From positions 62,001 through 126,000 of the forward strand of contig CAIPFE010000037.1 of assembly GCA_903864275.1 (NCBI GenBank): a DNA stretch of 64,000 bases, written 5' to 3'. Each line of letters starts with the position of its first letter. The stretch's first letter is position 1. This stretch comes from an uncultured Mucilaginibacter sp. (GTDB taxonomy: Bacteria > Bacteroidota > Bacteroidia > Sphingobacteriales > Sphingobacteriaceae). A program made the position numbers and the translations under genes. Shown in pieces: positions 17,713-26,568 of the stretch. The notes below the pieces were generated by a model, which did not search any database, was not told where the DNA came from, and saw only the letters and a list, made by a program, of their open reading frames with translations.

Positions 17713-19041
17713 ATGAATCGCCGGAAATTTATTAAGACCACATCAGTTGCAGGGACAGGTTTCCTGCTGGCGCCCCAGTTAAGCAGGGCTGCCGGGTTTT
17801 TCAATGGTTCGCCAAACGAAAAGGTGGTGATAGGTATGATGGGAACACATAGCCGGGGCTTATATCTTGCGCAAAACTTTGCTAAAATACCAAATGCCGA
17901 GATCGGCTATATCTGCGATGTGGATTCGAACGTGGTGGCGAGTACTATTGCCGATATTTATAAACGGACCGGAAAAAAGCCGGAGGGAATAACCGACATC
18001 CGGAAATTGCTGGAGAAAAAGGATGTGGATGCCATTGTAATAGCCGCCCCTGATCATTGGCATGCCCCTGCAACCATCATGGCATGCCAGGCGGGTAAAC
18101 ATGTGTATGTTGAAAAGCCCTGCAGTCATAACCCGCATGAGGGTGAAATGGCCGTGGCGGCCTCAAAAAAATATAACAGGCTGGTGCAAATGGGCAGTCA
18201 GCGGCGTTCGTTCAATAATGTGCAGGGAATGGTAAAAGAATTGCACGACGGCGTGATCGGCCGCACGTATTATGCAAAAGGCTGGTACACCAACCACCGG
18301 GGAAGTATTGGTATCGGCAAGCAAGTATCTGCTCCATCCAATCTTGATTATGAGCTCTGGCAGGGCCCGGCGCCGCGCAAACCCTACCAGGATAACCTCA
18401 TCCACTATAACTGGCACTGGTTCTGGAACTGGGGCACCGGCGAGGCATTAAATAATGGCACGCATGAACTGGACGTTATCCGCTGGGGTTTGGGCGTCGA
18501 TTTCCCGAGCAAGGTAGTATCAACCGGCGGTCGTTTTCATTTTAAGGACGATTGGCAAACACCTGATACGCAAAATATCATCTACAACTTCCCGAATGAT
18601 ACGGCTGCCGAATGGGAGGGAAGGAGCTGCAATGGTTATAATATTGAAGGACTGGGTCGTGGGGTAATATTTTATGGCGATAAAGGAACACTGTTTTATG
18701 GCGGGGGCAACGGTTACCAGGTTTATGATGGCGACAACAAACTGGTGAAGGAGATAAAGGACGATACCGTGGTAGATGCCAATAACAAAGTAAGCCCAAC
18801 TGAATCATTGGACGGCATGCACATGAAAAACTTTGTTGATTCGGTACGCGGGGTAACCCAACTAAACTGCCCTATCGAAACCGGGTTTAAATCAACCCTG
18901 CTGCCGCAATTGGGTAATATATCCTACCGTGTTGACCGGGTTTTGCATATTGATACAGCAAACGGACATATTTTAAATGATCCCGAAGCAATGCAGCTTT
19001 GGCACAGGGAATATGAAAAGGGGTGGGAAGTGAAGGTGTAA
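17713..19041 (+). CDS. Tat-exported Gfo/Idh/MocA family oxidoreductase
   Basis: I choose the ATG at 17713 (442 aa) over the longer frame from 17617, because it starts with a twin-arginine signal, NRRKFIKTTSVAGTGFLLA. The mature protein has the NAD(P)-binding Rossmann domain (VVIGMMGTHSRGLYLAQNF, AIVIAAPDHWHAPATI) and the conserved EKPCSHNPHEG with the catalytic Lys, then the alpha/beta C-domain. Bacteroidota have many such secreted members, some proven as NAD-dependent glycosidases or sugar oxidoreductases. Context suggests action on a uronate-containing sugar in the periplasm; the exact substrate is unknown. Confidence 0.9.
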   Translation: MNRRKFIKTTSVAGTGFLLAPQLSRAAGFFNGSPNEKVVIGMMGTHSRGLYLAQNFAKIPNAEIGYICDVDSNVVASTIADIYKRTGKKPEGITDIRKLLEKKDVDAIVIAAPDHWHAPATIMACQAGKHVYVEKPCSHNPHEGEMAVAASKKYNRLVQMGSQRRSFNNVQGMVKELHDGVIGRTYYAKGWYTNHRGSIGIGKQVSAPSNLDYELWQGPAPRKPYQDNLIHYNWHWFWNWGTGEALNNGTHELDVIRWGLGVDFPSKVVSTGGRFHFKDDWQTPDTQNIIYNFPNDTAAEWEGRSCNGYNIEGLGRGVIFYGDKGTLFYGGGNGYQVYDGDNKLVKEIKDDTVVDANNKVSPTESLDGMHMKNFVDSVRGVTQLNCPIETGFKSTLLPQLGNISYRVDRVLHIDTANGHILNDPEAMQLWHREYEKGWEVKV

Positions 19042-19051
19042 AAGAAGTGTA

Positions 19052-20554
19052 TCAGTCCCCATCACAATAATAAATCTCCCCTTCCTTAGCCGAACCTATT
19101 TTAACAAGTTTCTTATTTTTTAAAATATCGAGTAAACCCAGCAGCTCGCTGTTATAAAGATTGTCGAACCAGATGAGGTAAAAGCGTTTATGGCTGTAAA
19201 ACTTTTGCACATCGGCTTTAAAAAATTTATGGGGGATGAGGGTCGACGACATTCCTGTAAATAAATATACTGCTTCATCAGCATCTGTATAAATAGGAAC
19301 ATCCGGCTTGAGCATATTTTTATGCTGTTTCAGGTAAACCACAAATTCCGATTTGTTCCAGTCGTCATCGCTGTAGCCGGGTACGCCGTAATCGTTCTCG
19401 TCATCGTAACGCTGCCAGTCGGTTTGGTAGCTTGCATACTCAAAAGCCAGCATCAGGATCACCGCCAAGGCCATCAGTACGTATTTAAACTTTGATGTTA
19501 TAAGGCGCAAAATGTCTGGCACCCAACTGGTACAGGCAATAAGCAACGGGATAAACATGGGTGATAACAGGCGGCTGTTGATACGCTCGTACCGGGAAAT
19601 GCTTGCCGATATAACAATAAAAAGGCCATAAACAACTGCAAAAGCAATCACAATATTTTCGTAGCTGTTTATACGCCCCCTGTACGCCTTCCTGAGCAAA
19701 ACGGCTACCGGCGCCATTAATATGATAAAGGTGATGAGCGCGGCAAATGGATATGTATCCTTACTTAAGCTGCCCCAGTCGCAGATCACCGTTCCGAAAT
19801 AATACATATTTTGGATCAATGATGTTATGGAAGGTTCGCGCGTCCCCGTAACTAAACCGGTATTAACGCGGTTAAGGATCAAATTTCCGATCAACAACGA
19901 TAACGACAACAGCCCGTACAATACTATATGCCACATTTTTTTACGGACCGGCGACTTATTATCCAATACAAGCATCAAACAGCCCGCACCTATAACCGTA
20001 ACACCTGCGTAACGCGTAATACAACTTATTGCCGTAATTATTGCAACCAGCACAAGGGCTTTGGTGGTATGGGTTTGCATATAACGCCAATAGGCGAGGA
20101 TAAAAAACAATATCTCCAGGATAAACAAGGTTTCAGACCATAAATAGGTATATATCTCCAGCAGGCCCGGGCTTAATATAATGGCTATAAGGATCAGCCA
20201 CTTATACGTCCTTGAATGCGCCATAAATTTCGACATGATCCAGCCGGTTGTGAAAATTACTGCGGCAAACAGTGTGGCGTTGATCATCGCCCCGGACCGG
20301 ATGGGATCGACACCCGTAATGAACTGGATAATGCTCAGGAAAAAAGGATAAAAAACCGGGAAAAATACCAGCGGCGTTTTATTAAAGGTTAGCAAAGAAG
20401 CATGCGCCTGTAGGTTTGTTGCCGTACTGGCATACATAATTGAATCGGGCGAAATTCCAACCCCGCTGTATTTGGTGTACAGGTAAATGGCGTAAAAACC
20501 AATAAAGGCAGCTATTAATGAATCGAGATTATTTAGATAGCGGTTCGCCGTCAT
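19052..20554 (-). CDS. Polytopic membrane protein, GT-C glycosyltransferase-like
   Basis: The 500-aa protein has about 10-12 hydrophobic helices and a C-terminal soluble part of ~110 residues. The N-terminal loop after helix 1 contains GVGISPDSIMYASTATNL, reminiscent of the acidic first loop of GT39/ArnT-like transferases, which use lipid-linked sugars. The soluble end (PIYTDADEAVYLFTGMSSTLIP) resembles the C-terminal domains of such proteins. I recognise no specific family. It is convergent with the oxidoreductase gene (10 bases between stops). The upstream 185 bases (20555-20739) hold nothing I can name. Confidence 0.7.
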   Translation of the reverse strand: MTANRYLNNLDSLIAAFIGFYAIYLYTKYSGVGISPDSIMYASTATNLQAHASLLTFNKTPLVFFPVFYPFFLSIIQFITGVDPIRSGAMINATLFAAVIFTTGWIMSKFMAHSRTYKWLILIAIILSPGLLEIYTYLWSETLFILEILFFILAYWRYMQTHTTKALVLVAIITAISCITRYAGVTVIGAGCLMLVLDNKSPVRKKMWHIVLYGLLSLSLLIGNLILNRVNTGLVTGTREPSITSLIQNMYYFGTVICDWGSLSKDTYPFAALITFIILMAPVAVLLRKAYRGRINSYENIVIAFAVVYGLFIVISASISRYERINSRLLSPMFIPLLIACTSWVPDILRLITSKFKYVLMALAVILMLAFEYASYQTDWQRYDDENDYGVPGYSDDDWNKSEFVVYLKQHKNMLKPDVPIYTDADEAVYLFTGMSSTLIPHKFFKADVQKFYSHKRFYLIWFDNLYNSELLGLLDILKNKKLVKIGSAKEGEIYYCDGD

Positions 20555-20739
20555 TTTTGGAATGTTGAAAGAATAGTAGTTTGCAATGTTATTAAAAAAA
20601 TCAGTTTTTTGGAACTTGTTAAGATAAGAAAGATTATTGCAGCTACGATTGTTTTAGGAAGTACCCGCTAAATAATTGAGTTTTTTATCCTTAAAGTGTT
20701 TTGATGATTTTTAAATTTCCAGCTTTCAATTTTTCAAAA

Positions 20740-21231
20740 CTAATCAATCAAGCCCAGCACGTCACTTAAGGGCTGGTCGCTATCTACCAAAATGCCCTTC
20801 ACGCCTGCGGCCGCAGCGGCTTCCATATCGCGCTCACGGTCGCCGATAAAGTATGATCTGGCTGGATCAATGTTATATTTTTCGATCCCCTGCAATAATA
20901 AACCGGGTTTAGGTTTTCGGCAATCACAATCGCCGGTAAAGTCGGGGTGGTGCGGGCAATAGAAAATATCTTTGATCTCAACACCATGCGCGTGGTAGGC
21001 ATCTTTTAAAATGCGGTGCATTTTGGCCATTTCTTCTTCGGTGTACCAGCCTTTTGCAAGGCCGCCCTGGTTGGTAGCTATAAGGAGCAGGTAACCGCGG
21101 TCCTGCAGGATTTTCAGGGAATCATAATTATCCAGGATGTGAAAATCCTCTACACGTCGTACATAATCGCCCATTTCCCGGTTAAGTACCCCGTCGCGGT
21201 CTAAGAAAATAGCTTTATTTTTTGAGGACAT
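20740..21231 (-). CDS. gmhB: D-glycero-D-manno-heptose 1,7-bisphosphate phosphatase-like HAD protein
   Basis: This 163-aa HAD-IIIA phosphatase is of the GmhB/HisB-N type. It has FLDRDGVLN (nucleophile and acid/base Asp), TNQGGLAKGWYTEEE, the zinc loop CPHHPDFTGDCDCRKPKPG (Cys/His ligands) and GDRERDMEAAAAAG. In LPS core synthesis GmhB removes the C7 phosphate of heptose bisphosphate. No other heptose gene is nearby, so a role in GDP-heptose or another sugar phosphate pathway is possible. Length is close to the family's usual ~180 residues. The gene is preceded by a repeat that separates it from the upstream lipoprotein gene. Confidence 0.88.
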   Translation of the reverse strand: MSSKNKAIFLDRDGVLNREMGDYVRRVEDFHILDNYDSLKILQDRGYLLLIATNQGGLAKGWYTEEEMAKMHRILKDAYHAHGVEIKDIFYCPHHPDFTGDCDCRKPKPGLLLQGIEKYNIDPARSYFIGDRERDMEAAAAAGVKGILVDSDQPLSDVLGLID

Positions 21232-21238
21232 TTTTTTA

Positions 21239-21262
21239 AGTCGAAAGTCTTAAGACTTACAC
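21239..21262. repeat. AGTCTTAAGTC-family word repeat
   Basis: AAGTCGAAAGTCTTAAGACTT contains the perfect palindrome GTCTTAAGAC (21247-21256). It starts where the lipoprotein gene ends (its stop is at 21263-21265) and lies 7 bases before the gmhB start, so it could be a small terminator hairpin. Confidence 0.65.
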
Positions 21263-21832
21263 TCACTTGCTGATAAAAGTATAAGGCATATTATTAAATG
21301 CGCCTGCATTAATTTGCGAAACGGTGGTAGAGATGTAAACTCCATTACTGTCGTAATTGTCTTTGATCGAAGTGAAAGAAAAAGTACCGGTTATACTCTT
21401 TTTGACCGAATCTATGGCCGAAACATTCAGCGTTCCCGACCCTGGCGCAACGGTTCCGAGTGGCGTTAACACAAAAACACCGGAGGAATTTTTTTGTGCG
21501 GTATAATACGAGAACAAATTAGTTCCGATCGCGTCGGCATTAAAAATAGTGTTTACAGGGAACCCGGCTGTATTGAGCGCATTGACCGTTTGGGTAACAG
21601 ACATGCTTACCTCTTTATTATTACCAATTGCTGAACAAGTTAACACCTTGCTCTTTGTCGCGGAATTATAGGTAATGGTTGCGTTTACGGTATCAGCGTT
21701 CCAGGTAGTATCATTAATAACAGCAAACAATAAAGTGCTTGACATTGCTGATGCGTTGAAGGTGTCTTTTTTACATTTTTGCAGTAACAAAACCGCTAAT
21801 AATAGAGTAACAATAAGTGAAATTTTCTTCAT
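21263..21832 (-). CDS. Lipoprotein, DUF6252-like
   Basis: The 189-aa product has a type II signal: LIVTLLLAVLLLQKCKKD, with the lipid-bearing Cys at residue 20. The rest is beta-rich: INDTTWNADTVNATITYNS, VLTCSAIGNNKEVSMSVTQT and a C-terminal SITGTFSFTS strand. This pattern (a W in a DTTW start, then a small beta barrel) resembles DUF6252 lipoproteins found widely in Bacteroidota; the match is from memory. Function unknown. It probably sits on the outer membrane. Confidence 0.75.
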   Translation of the reverse strand: MKKISLIVTLLLAVLLLQKCKKDTFNASAMSSTLLFAVINDTTWNADTVNATITYNSATKSKVLTCSAIGNNKEVSMSVTQTVNALNTAGFPVNTIFNADAIGTNLFSYYTAQKNSSGVFVLTPLGTVAPGSGTLNVSAIDSVKKSITGTFSFTSIKDNYDSNGVYISTTVSQINAGAFNNMPYTFISK

Positions 21833-22029
21833 ATAATTTATTTAGCAAAAGAACGACTTTTAGCTAAGAATAATATAATAAGTATTGGTTTTTTTACACT
21901 ATTTAACATTAGAGGACTGTTGCACAGCGTTTATGAATGCGTTAAAAAAGCAAAAACCCAGTTTAATTGGCGTTAACTACCCGCCAGGTACACCTGATAT
22001 ATTTTGCCTGCCCGGGATAAATAATTATC

Positions 22030-22227
22030 TTATTTGAAATAAGACATCGGTATAGTTTTCCACATATCATGTGAAAGGTGGCCAATAAGCAATTCATAGA
22101 TAAGATATATGGGCCAAAAGATGTAAGTAATTATAAGTATAATAATGTTGTGGTTATAATACCAGCTTATCATTAATGAGTATAGTCCTAATAAAAGGTA
22201 TAGGATACTTGAATCTCTGTTTTTCAT
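22030..22227 (-). CDS. Small two-helix membrane protein
   Basis: I place the start at the ATG at 22227 (65 aa), not at 22287, because MKNRDSSILYLLLGLYSLMI begins directly with the first helix. Two hydrophobic segments (ILYLLLGLYSLMISWYY and IIILIITYIFWPIYLIYELL) are followed by a short hydrophilic tail. No family recognised. It is AT-rich and alone; the flanks 21833-22029 and 22228-22528 hold no other gene I can support. Confidence 0.55.
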   Translation of the reverse strand: MKNRDSSILYLLLGLYSLMISWYYNHNIIILIITYIFWPIYLIYELLIGHLSHDMWKTIPMSYFK

Positions 22228-22528
22228 TTGATTTTTTATTTTTTGGGGTTTGTTGTTAATCGTTTTTACGGCGGTTAAACCTAACATTTAATGTTAATAG
22301 TTCCAAATATTAATAGAAACCACGCAGCTCCCGGTCGCCACTTATGGCATTTTTAGGGCGAAGTTAATGTGTTAATAACAATTATTTAAAGCTACTTGTT
22401 TGTTACACATATTTATATATCTTGCCTCCTGTTACGGTTTATTGAATTTTCAATAAAATTTAACGCGTTAAGCCAATTTATAAAACAAATCGCCCAACAA
22501 AGGGTTAACTTAAAAAAAAAAATTTCTT

Positions 22529-22738
22529 ATGGCAACAACAAACGGTATTACTGCTTATTCAGTAAAAACAAAAACAAAGAATGTACCAATGATCGACCCT
22601 GTTATTGACATTAAATCAGGCAGGTACATTGCAACAGGAACAGATGGGGCAGGCAATAAAATGGCTGCAATTATGGGGAAATCTACTGCGGAAGAGCACA
22701 TAAAGAATGGGAATGCTAAGAAAGGCTCCGGCTGGTAG
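22529..22738 (+). CDS. Small hypothetical protein (69 aa)
   Basis: A soluble basic protein: MATTNGITAYSVKTKTKNVP, then MIDPVIDIKSGRYIATGTDG and a tail rich in Gly, Lys and Asn. It is preceded by an A-rich stretch of the kind seen before Bacteroidota starts and followed 14 bases later by a strong hairpin, which supports a real transcription unit. I recognise no domain. It has no signal peptide or membrane segment. Confidence 0.6.
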   Translation: MATTNGITAYSVKTKTKNVPMIDPVIDIKSGRYIATGTDGAGNKMAAIMGKSTAEEHIKNGNAKKGSGW

Positions 22739-22752
22739 TTTTTTCAAGTCTG

Positions 22753-22809
22753 AAGTCGTGAGTCTTAAGTCTGGGTCCTGTCGGCCTTCTTAGTTAAGAC
22801 TCACGACTT
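22753..22809. terminator. Perfect 16-bp hairpin of the AGTCTTAAGTC word family
   Basis: Arms 22753-22768 (AAGTCGTGAGTCTTAA) and 22794-22809 (TTAAGACTCACGACTT) are perfect complements around a 25-base loop. It lies between convergent genes (69-aa protein and MpaB-like oxygenase). No long T run follows, so it may be a 3'-end stabiliser rather than a classic terminator. Confidence 0.7.
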
Positions 22810-22895
22810 AGGGCGACTCATTTGTAATTTCGCAGCATCGCGCTGCCCCTAAGTTACAGCTAATAAGTTACTTATTGTAAAATACCAACGTTGGT

Positions 22896-23660
22896 TTAAT
22901 TAACAACATCCATTTGTTGCACCTGTATTTTATAGGCCGTGGGCAGCAAAATATCTCTCAAGGGCGCCTCGGATTTCATGCGCCGCAGCATTTTATAGAG
23001 CCATAAAAAAGGAACTATCCATGCGGTTTTACCTATTGGCAGCAGCTTTTTTACATCTGCCGGCACAAGCTCCACTTGTAATTGCTTTAAAATAACATAC
23101 CTTATAATACCCAGGTGCTTTTTATATTGCCGGTAAAGATCGTCTGTAAAACCACTGTGGATGAGATTTTGATCCAGCTGATCTACCCGCATAACCTTCC
23201 ATTCGGCGTAGCCAAGGGGTAAGCCTTTCAATTGCATTCGCGTACCCACGCGGTAAAAAACATTAAATATTTCTGTTTTTTCTTCTTCGGTAAGCTTCCT
23301 GTCAAGCAGTTCAAACGAGGTGATGGAATATGCGATCAATAAAAATAAAACGTCGCAATAGGCGTAATCCGGGATTTTCGCGTCACGTTTTTTTTCCACA
23401 TTCCTGTGAATGGCGGTTATTTGATCGATGGCATGGAACGCTTCCGCCTCTTCCGAGAAAATAATTTGGCGGGCATAAGCGACCGTGGAGAACAGCCTGC
23501 CCAGTGGATCGGCGGGGAGCCGCCCTGTAAAATACAGCCAGTCGACCGCCTTGTTGACCGCAAACTCCGCAGCGGCGCCGGCGAAAATAAACAGGCAGGT
23601 ATCGGCTGTGCCCCATATTTTTCTGACGATAGATCCCTCATGTACGAACCAGGTTTTCAT
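22896..23660 (-). CDS. Oxygenase MpaB family protein (DUF2236)
   Basis: The 254-aa protein resembles the MpaB/rubber-oxygenase-like DUF2236 family. The start contains GSIVRKIWGTADTCLFIFAG; DPLGRLFSTVAYARQIIFS carries the family RL-x-x-T pattern, followed by AIHRNV with the conserved His that should bind haem in this family. PDYAYCDVLFLLIAYSITSF fits the next helix. It is mostly helical. Family members are proposed haem b oxygenases; the substrate here is unknown. The start lies one base after the stop of the upstream DUF2809 gene, so the two form an operon. Confidence 0.8.
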   Translation of the reverse strand: MKTWFVHEGSIVRKIWGTADTCLFIFAGAAAEFAVNKAVDWLYFTGRLPADPLGRLFSTVAYARQIIFSEEAEAFHAIDQITAIHRNVEKKRDAKIPDYAYCDVLFLLIAYSITSFELLDRKLTEEEKTEIFNVFYRVGTRMQLKGLPLGYAEWKVMRVDQLDQNLIHSGFTDDLYRQYKKHLGIIRYVILKQLQVELVPADVKKLLPIGKTAWIVPFLWLYKMLRRMKSEAPLRDILLPTAYKIQVQQMDVVN

Positions 23661-23661
23661 G

Positions 23662-24042
23662 CTAAAATTTTTTAAGACTGATCCTTAAGTTTTCCACAAC
23701 AATTACCAACAGTGTGCCGAGCGTATAAACTAACAGGTCAACGTACGAAAAGGAAGTCCCTAACAAAAGTGTCGCCAGTTTGGAGCGCTGCAGCCCGAGC
23801 ATGCTTACGAGGTGAAAATACTGCGATATTTCAACAGCGTAAGCAAAAACCAATACCCAGCCGGCCGTAAGCAATACCGGGAAATTTATAAAGCTTTTCA
23901 CCAGGCAATACAACAGGATCACCACTAAAAAATCGCCGCCAAAGGGACGTATAATGGCATCGTGCATATAGAGGCCGATATATATCTCAACGCCCAACAA
24001 GAGCAGGGCAAGCAGGAAATAGTATTTATTAAAGATGAACAT
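23662..24042 (-). CDS. DUF2809 membrane protein
   Basis: The 126-aa protein has four membrane helices and the DUF2809 marks: IYIGLYMHDAIIRPFGGDFL (RP-x-GGD) and YAVEISQYF, LLGTSFSYVDLLVYTLGTLL (D in the fourth helix). The family looks like VanZ-type small membrane proteins of unknown role. It is first in a two-gene unit with the MpaB-like gene (one base apart). The 228 bases upstream (24043-24270) are the shared divergent region with the 64-aa gene; a near-match -7 box TATCTTAG is at 24173-24180 on the + strand. Confidence 0.85.
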   Translation of the reverse strand: MFIFNKYYFLLALLLLGVEIYIGLYMHDAIIRPFGGDFLVVILLYCLVKSFINFPVLLTAGWVLVFAYAVEISQYFHLVSMLGLQRSKLATLLLGTSFSYVDLLVYTLGTLLVIVVENLRISLKKF

Positions 24043-24270
24043 AACGTGCTAAAAGTACTTTGAGTTTCAAAGTAAGATATAATAATTGAGATTCGCAAGG
24101 TTAGGGGGGACTATTTTAAAGCGGGAGATCTTCCAAACGTGACCAAATGAAACCACTGTCCCTTTTTTTTGTTATCTTAGCAGAAAATCAGGCTTGTTTG
24201 ATATACACAAAGCCTTCCCGACCCGGAACAGCACTTTAGCTCCAGGGCCACTCACTTAAATATAAATATT

Positions 24271-24465
24271 ATGGCAAAGTCCCAGGCTACCTTCATGAAG
24301 AAGCAACTCGAAAAAAACAGGCAGAAAAGAAAAGAAGATAAAGAGCAGCGCAAGCTCGACCGTCAGCAAAACTCGGCAGGCGGTGACATGGAACTTGCCT
24401 ATGTAAATGAATTTGGTGAGATAGTTTCAACGCCGCCCGAAAATTATAATAAGCAGAATACATAA
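24271..24465 (+). CDS. Small basic protein resembling the N-terminal extension of Bacteroidota cold-shock proteins
   Basis: 64 residues: AKSQATFMKKQLEKNRQKRK, a long charged helix, then DMELAYVNEFGEIVSTPPEN. I recall this pattern as the extension that precedes the cold-shock domain in many Bacteroidota CSD proteins (start MxKSQxTFxKKE, end AYVDENGNxTxTPPD). Here a stop follows and no CSD is encoded downstream, so it is a stand-alone version. The helix probably binds nucleic acid; that is inference. The start is a clear ATG. Confidence 0.75.
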   Translation: MAKSQATFMKKQLEKNRQKRKEDKEQRKLDRQQNSAGGDMELAYVNEFGEIVSTPPENYNKQNT

Positions 24466-24500
24466 CGGGAGGTATTTGGCGAAGATTTACTTTTTAGAAA

Positions 24501-24983
24501 ATGTATAACAACCAGGACGCCGCCCCAAATGGGCAAATTTTTGTAAGAATAATAGCCATTATCCATGCGGCACTCCTTATTGGCCAGGTTTTATTTGGCA
24601 TAGTTGCCTTTGTCGAGACAAAGAGCATCGGGCTTAGTTTAAAACTTGGCAGCGATCCGTTTTTTTACATTGTCCCATTTTTGACCGTTGCGGGGATGTT
24701 ATCAGGTAGCTTTTTGTTTACGCAACAAATTTCGAAGCTGGATGATAAAAATTCATTGAAGGAAAAACTGGCAGGTTATCAAACAGCGTTGATCATAAGG
24801 TTTGCGATTGCTGAAGGGCCTTCATTGTTGGGGATAGCAGGCTATATGCTTAGTGGAAACGTAATTTATTTAATTTTAGTCGGTATTAATGTGCTTTATT
24901 TTATCCTGATAAGGCCAACAAAAGATCAAATGGCAGAAGACCTCAATTTAACTAACGCGGATAAAGCTGCAATGGAGATTTGA
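24501..24983 (+). CDS. Four-helix membrane protein, unknown function
   Basis: A 160-aa protein with four helices: IFVRIIAIIHAALLIGQVLF, FFYIVPFLTVAGMLSGSFLF, ALIIRFAIAEGPSLLGIAGY and VIYLILVGINVLYFILIRPT. The tail (KDQMAEDLNLTNADKAAMEI) is cytoplasmic-like. It follows the 64-aa gene by 35 bases, probably in the same transcript. I recognise no named family. The next 271 bases (24984-25254) hold no gene that I can support. Confidence 0.75.
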   Translation: MYNNQDAAPNGQIFVRIIAIIHAALLIGQVLFGIVAFVETKSIGLSLKLGSDPFFYIVPFLTVAGMLSGSFLFTQQISKLDDKNSLKEKLAGYQTALIIRFAIAEGPSLLGIAGYMLSGNVIYLILVGINVLYFILIRPTKDQMAEDLNLTNADKAAMEI

Positions 24984-25254
24984 TAAGCATTCTTTGGTAC
25001 TTTCCTAATAGTTTTCTTAGGGGATTCGGCATCTCAACCTGACACAGCCAGTTGTGTTACCCGCAATAGGGTTGATCCTGCGCTTACTTTATCGGGCTAT
25101 TTTGTTAAAAACGACGGAATAGCTCGCCGTGAAAAATAAAAAGCAGCCTGACAATATCATGTAACCGGTAAAAAGAGCTTTCATATCCACACTTAAGGCC
25201 TGTTTTATAGAATATTTTGTTGAAATTTATTGCCGCATCTATTCCATCTAAAAT

Positions 25255-26568
25255 ATGAAAAACATTAAGGCCCGTTTTCCCGGCCCGGCAGCAAGTTTAT
25301 TGATTTTGTTAAACCTGGCGTTTTCTATAGCAGGTTATGCTCAAACTAAGGATAAAGCAGGGGTAATTGAGAAATGCCTTATCGTATCTGATATTCATTT
25401 TAATCCATTGTACGGTTCACAATTGGATACGGCGCAAAAAAAGAAATTGAAAAAGGCCTCGCTTGATGAATGGAAGCGGTATTTTGAGGGTTCAGCAACA
25501 CAGATGTCCATAAATTCGGGCTTGCTATTTAATGATGCCAACTATGGCATTTTGCGGTCGGCTTTAGATAATATGAAAGCGAAGCTGCCGCATCCTGCTT
25601 TTATCATCATTGCAGGCGATTTTATCTGGCACGGTGCCACGCCTGCCGATTCGGTATTGAAAAGGAAAGCTTTGCAATTTATTGCCCGGCTATTTAAAGA
25701 ACGTTTTCCCGGTGTAACCATCATCCCGGCTATGGGCAATAACGATACCTATGGGGCAGATTACGCACTGCAGGATCCGAAATTTTTAAATGATTTTGCT
25801 GACACCTGGGCGCCAAATCTTCCAAAACCTTCAGGCGATGAACTAAAGGCAAGGGGTTATTATACCTGTGTTACCGGCAATCTGAAAGTGATAGTGTTCA
25901 ACAGCGCTCTACTAAATAACGGGACACATTACCCGCAGGCCGGCACCATGATGAACTGGCTGCAGACCAATTTAGCCGATACCAAAACTAGAAATGTATG
26001 GCTGCTTACCCATATCCCTCCCGGTACCAACGTGTACAACAATGCAAGTTTCTGGAATGCTGATTACACCCAAACTTATGTCAATACCGTGGTTAAATAT
26101 TCGTCAAAAGTTAAACTTGGCTTAGCAAGTCATACGCATTTTAACGATTTCAGGGTGTTTTACAATGGGGCGAATGAGCCGGTTTCGTATATGCGTATTG
26201 TGCCGTCTGTTTGTTCAAACCATGGCAATAATCCATCCTTTGAAGTTGCTGAATTTAACAGCGCAACCAGCCGGGTGGTAAAGGAAACCAATTATTACCT
26301 CAATTTGGCTGCTATCCCAAAAGATAAAAGCGTAACGCAAGCGATTTGGAACGATAATATTAGCTTACCCGCAGGCCTTAAGCTGGATGAGATCAGCGCC
26401 AGTGGCTTTTCCAAATTTATGGATAAGTTAAAAACTGATCAATCATCGCGGACGCTTAACGATTATAAGAAATTTTACACCGTTGGCACCAAAGTAGATA
26501 GTTCAATAAGAATTAACAGAGTTAATTATGTAAAGTATTTGAAGGCGGATTCGTTGAAAGGGAAGTGA
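25255..26568 (+). CDS. Secreted metallophosphoesterase, acid sphingomyelinase-like
   Basis: The 437-aa protein has a signal peptide (LLILLNLAFSIAGYAQ) and a calcineurin-like phosphoesterase domain with its motifs in order: SDIHFNPLYG (D-x-H), IIAGDFIWHG (GD), AMGNNDTYG (GN[ND]), THIPPG (H) and ASHTHFND (GH-x-H variant with Ala-Ser before H). The long insert and the C-terminal helical region (LDEISASGFSKFMDKL) resemble sphingomyelinase-type members. It probably hydrolyses phosphodiesters in the periplasm; substrate unproven. The 3' end overlaps the convergent membrane gene by 47 bases. Confidence 0.87.
   Translation: MKNIKARFPGPAASLLILLNLAFSIAGYAQTKDKAGVIEKCLIVSDIHFNPLYGSQLDTAQKKKLKKASLDEWKRYFEGSATQMSINSGLLFNDANYGILRSALDNMKAKLPHPAFIIIAGDFIWHGATPADSVLKRKALQFIARLFKERFPGVTIIPAMGNNDTYGADYALQDPKFLNDFADTWAPNLPKPSGDELKARGYYTCVTGNLKVIVFNSALLNNGTHYPQAGTMMNWLQTNLADTKTRNVWLLTHIPPGTNVYNNASFWNADYTQTYVNTVVKYSSKVKLGLASHTHFNDFRVFYNGANEPVSYMRIVPSVCSNHGNNPSFEVAEFNSATSRVVKETNYYLNLAAIPKDKSVTQAIWNDNISLPAGLKLDEISASGFSKFMDKLKTDQSSRTLNDYKKFYTVGTKVDSSIRINRVNYVKYLKADSLKGK

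Noticed and set aside
22396..22608. 70-aa plus-strand frame upstream of the 69-aa gene
   Set aside because: It overlaps the start of the 69-aa gene in another frame and its first half is AT-rich intergenic DNA.
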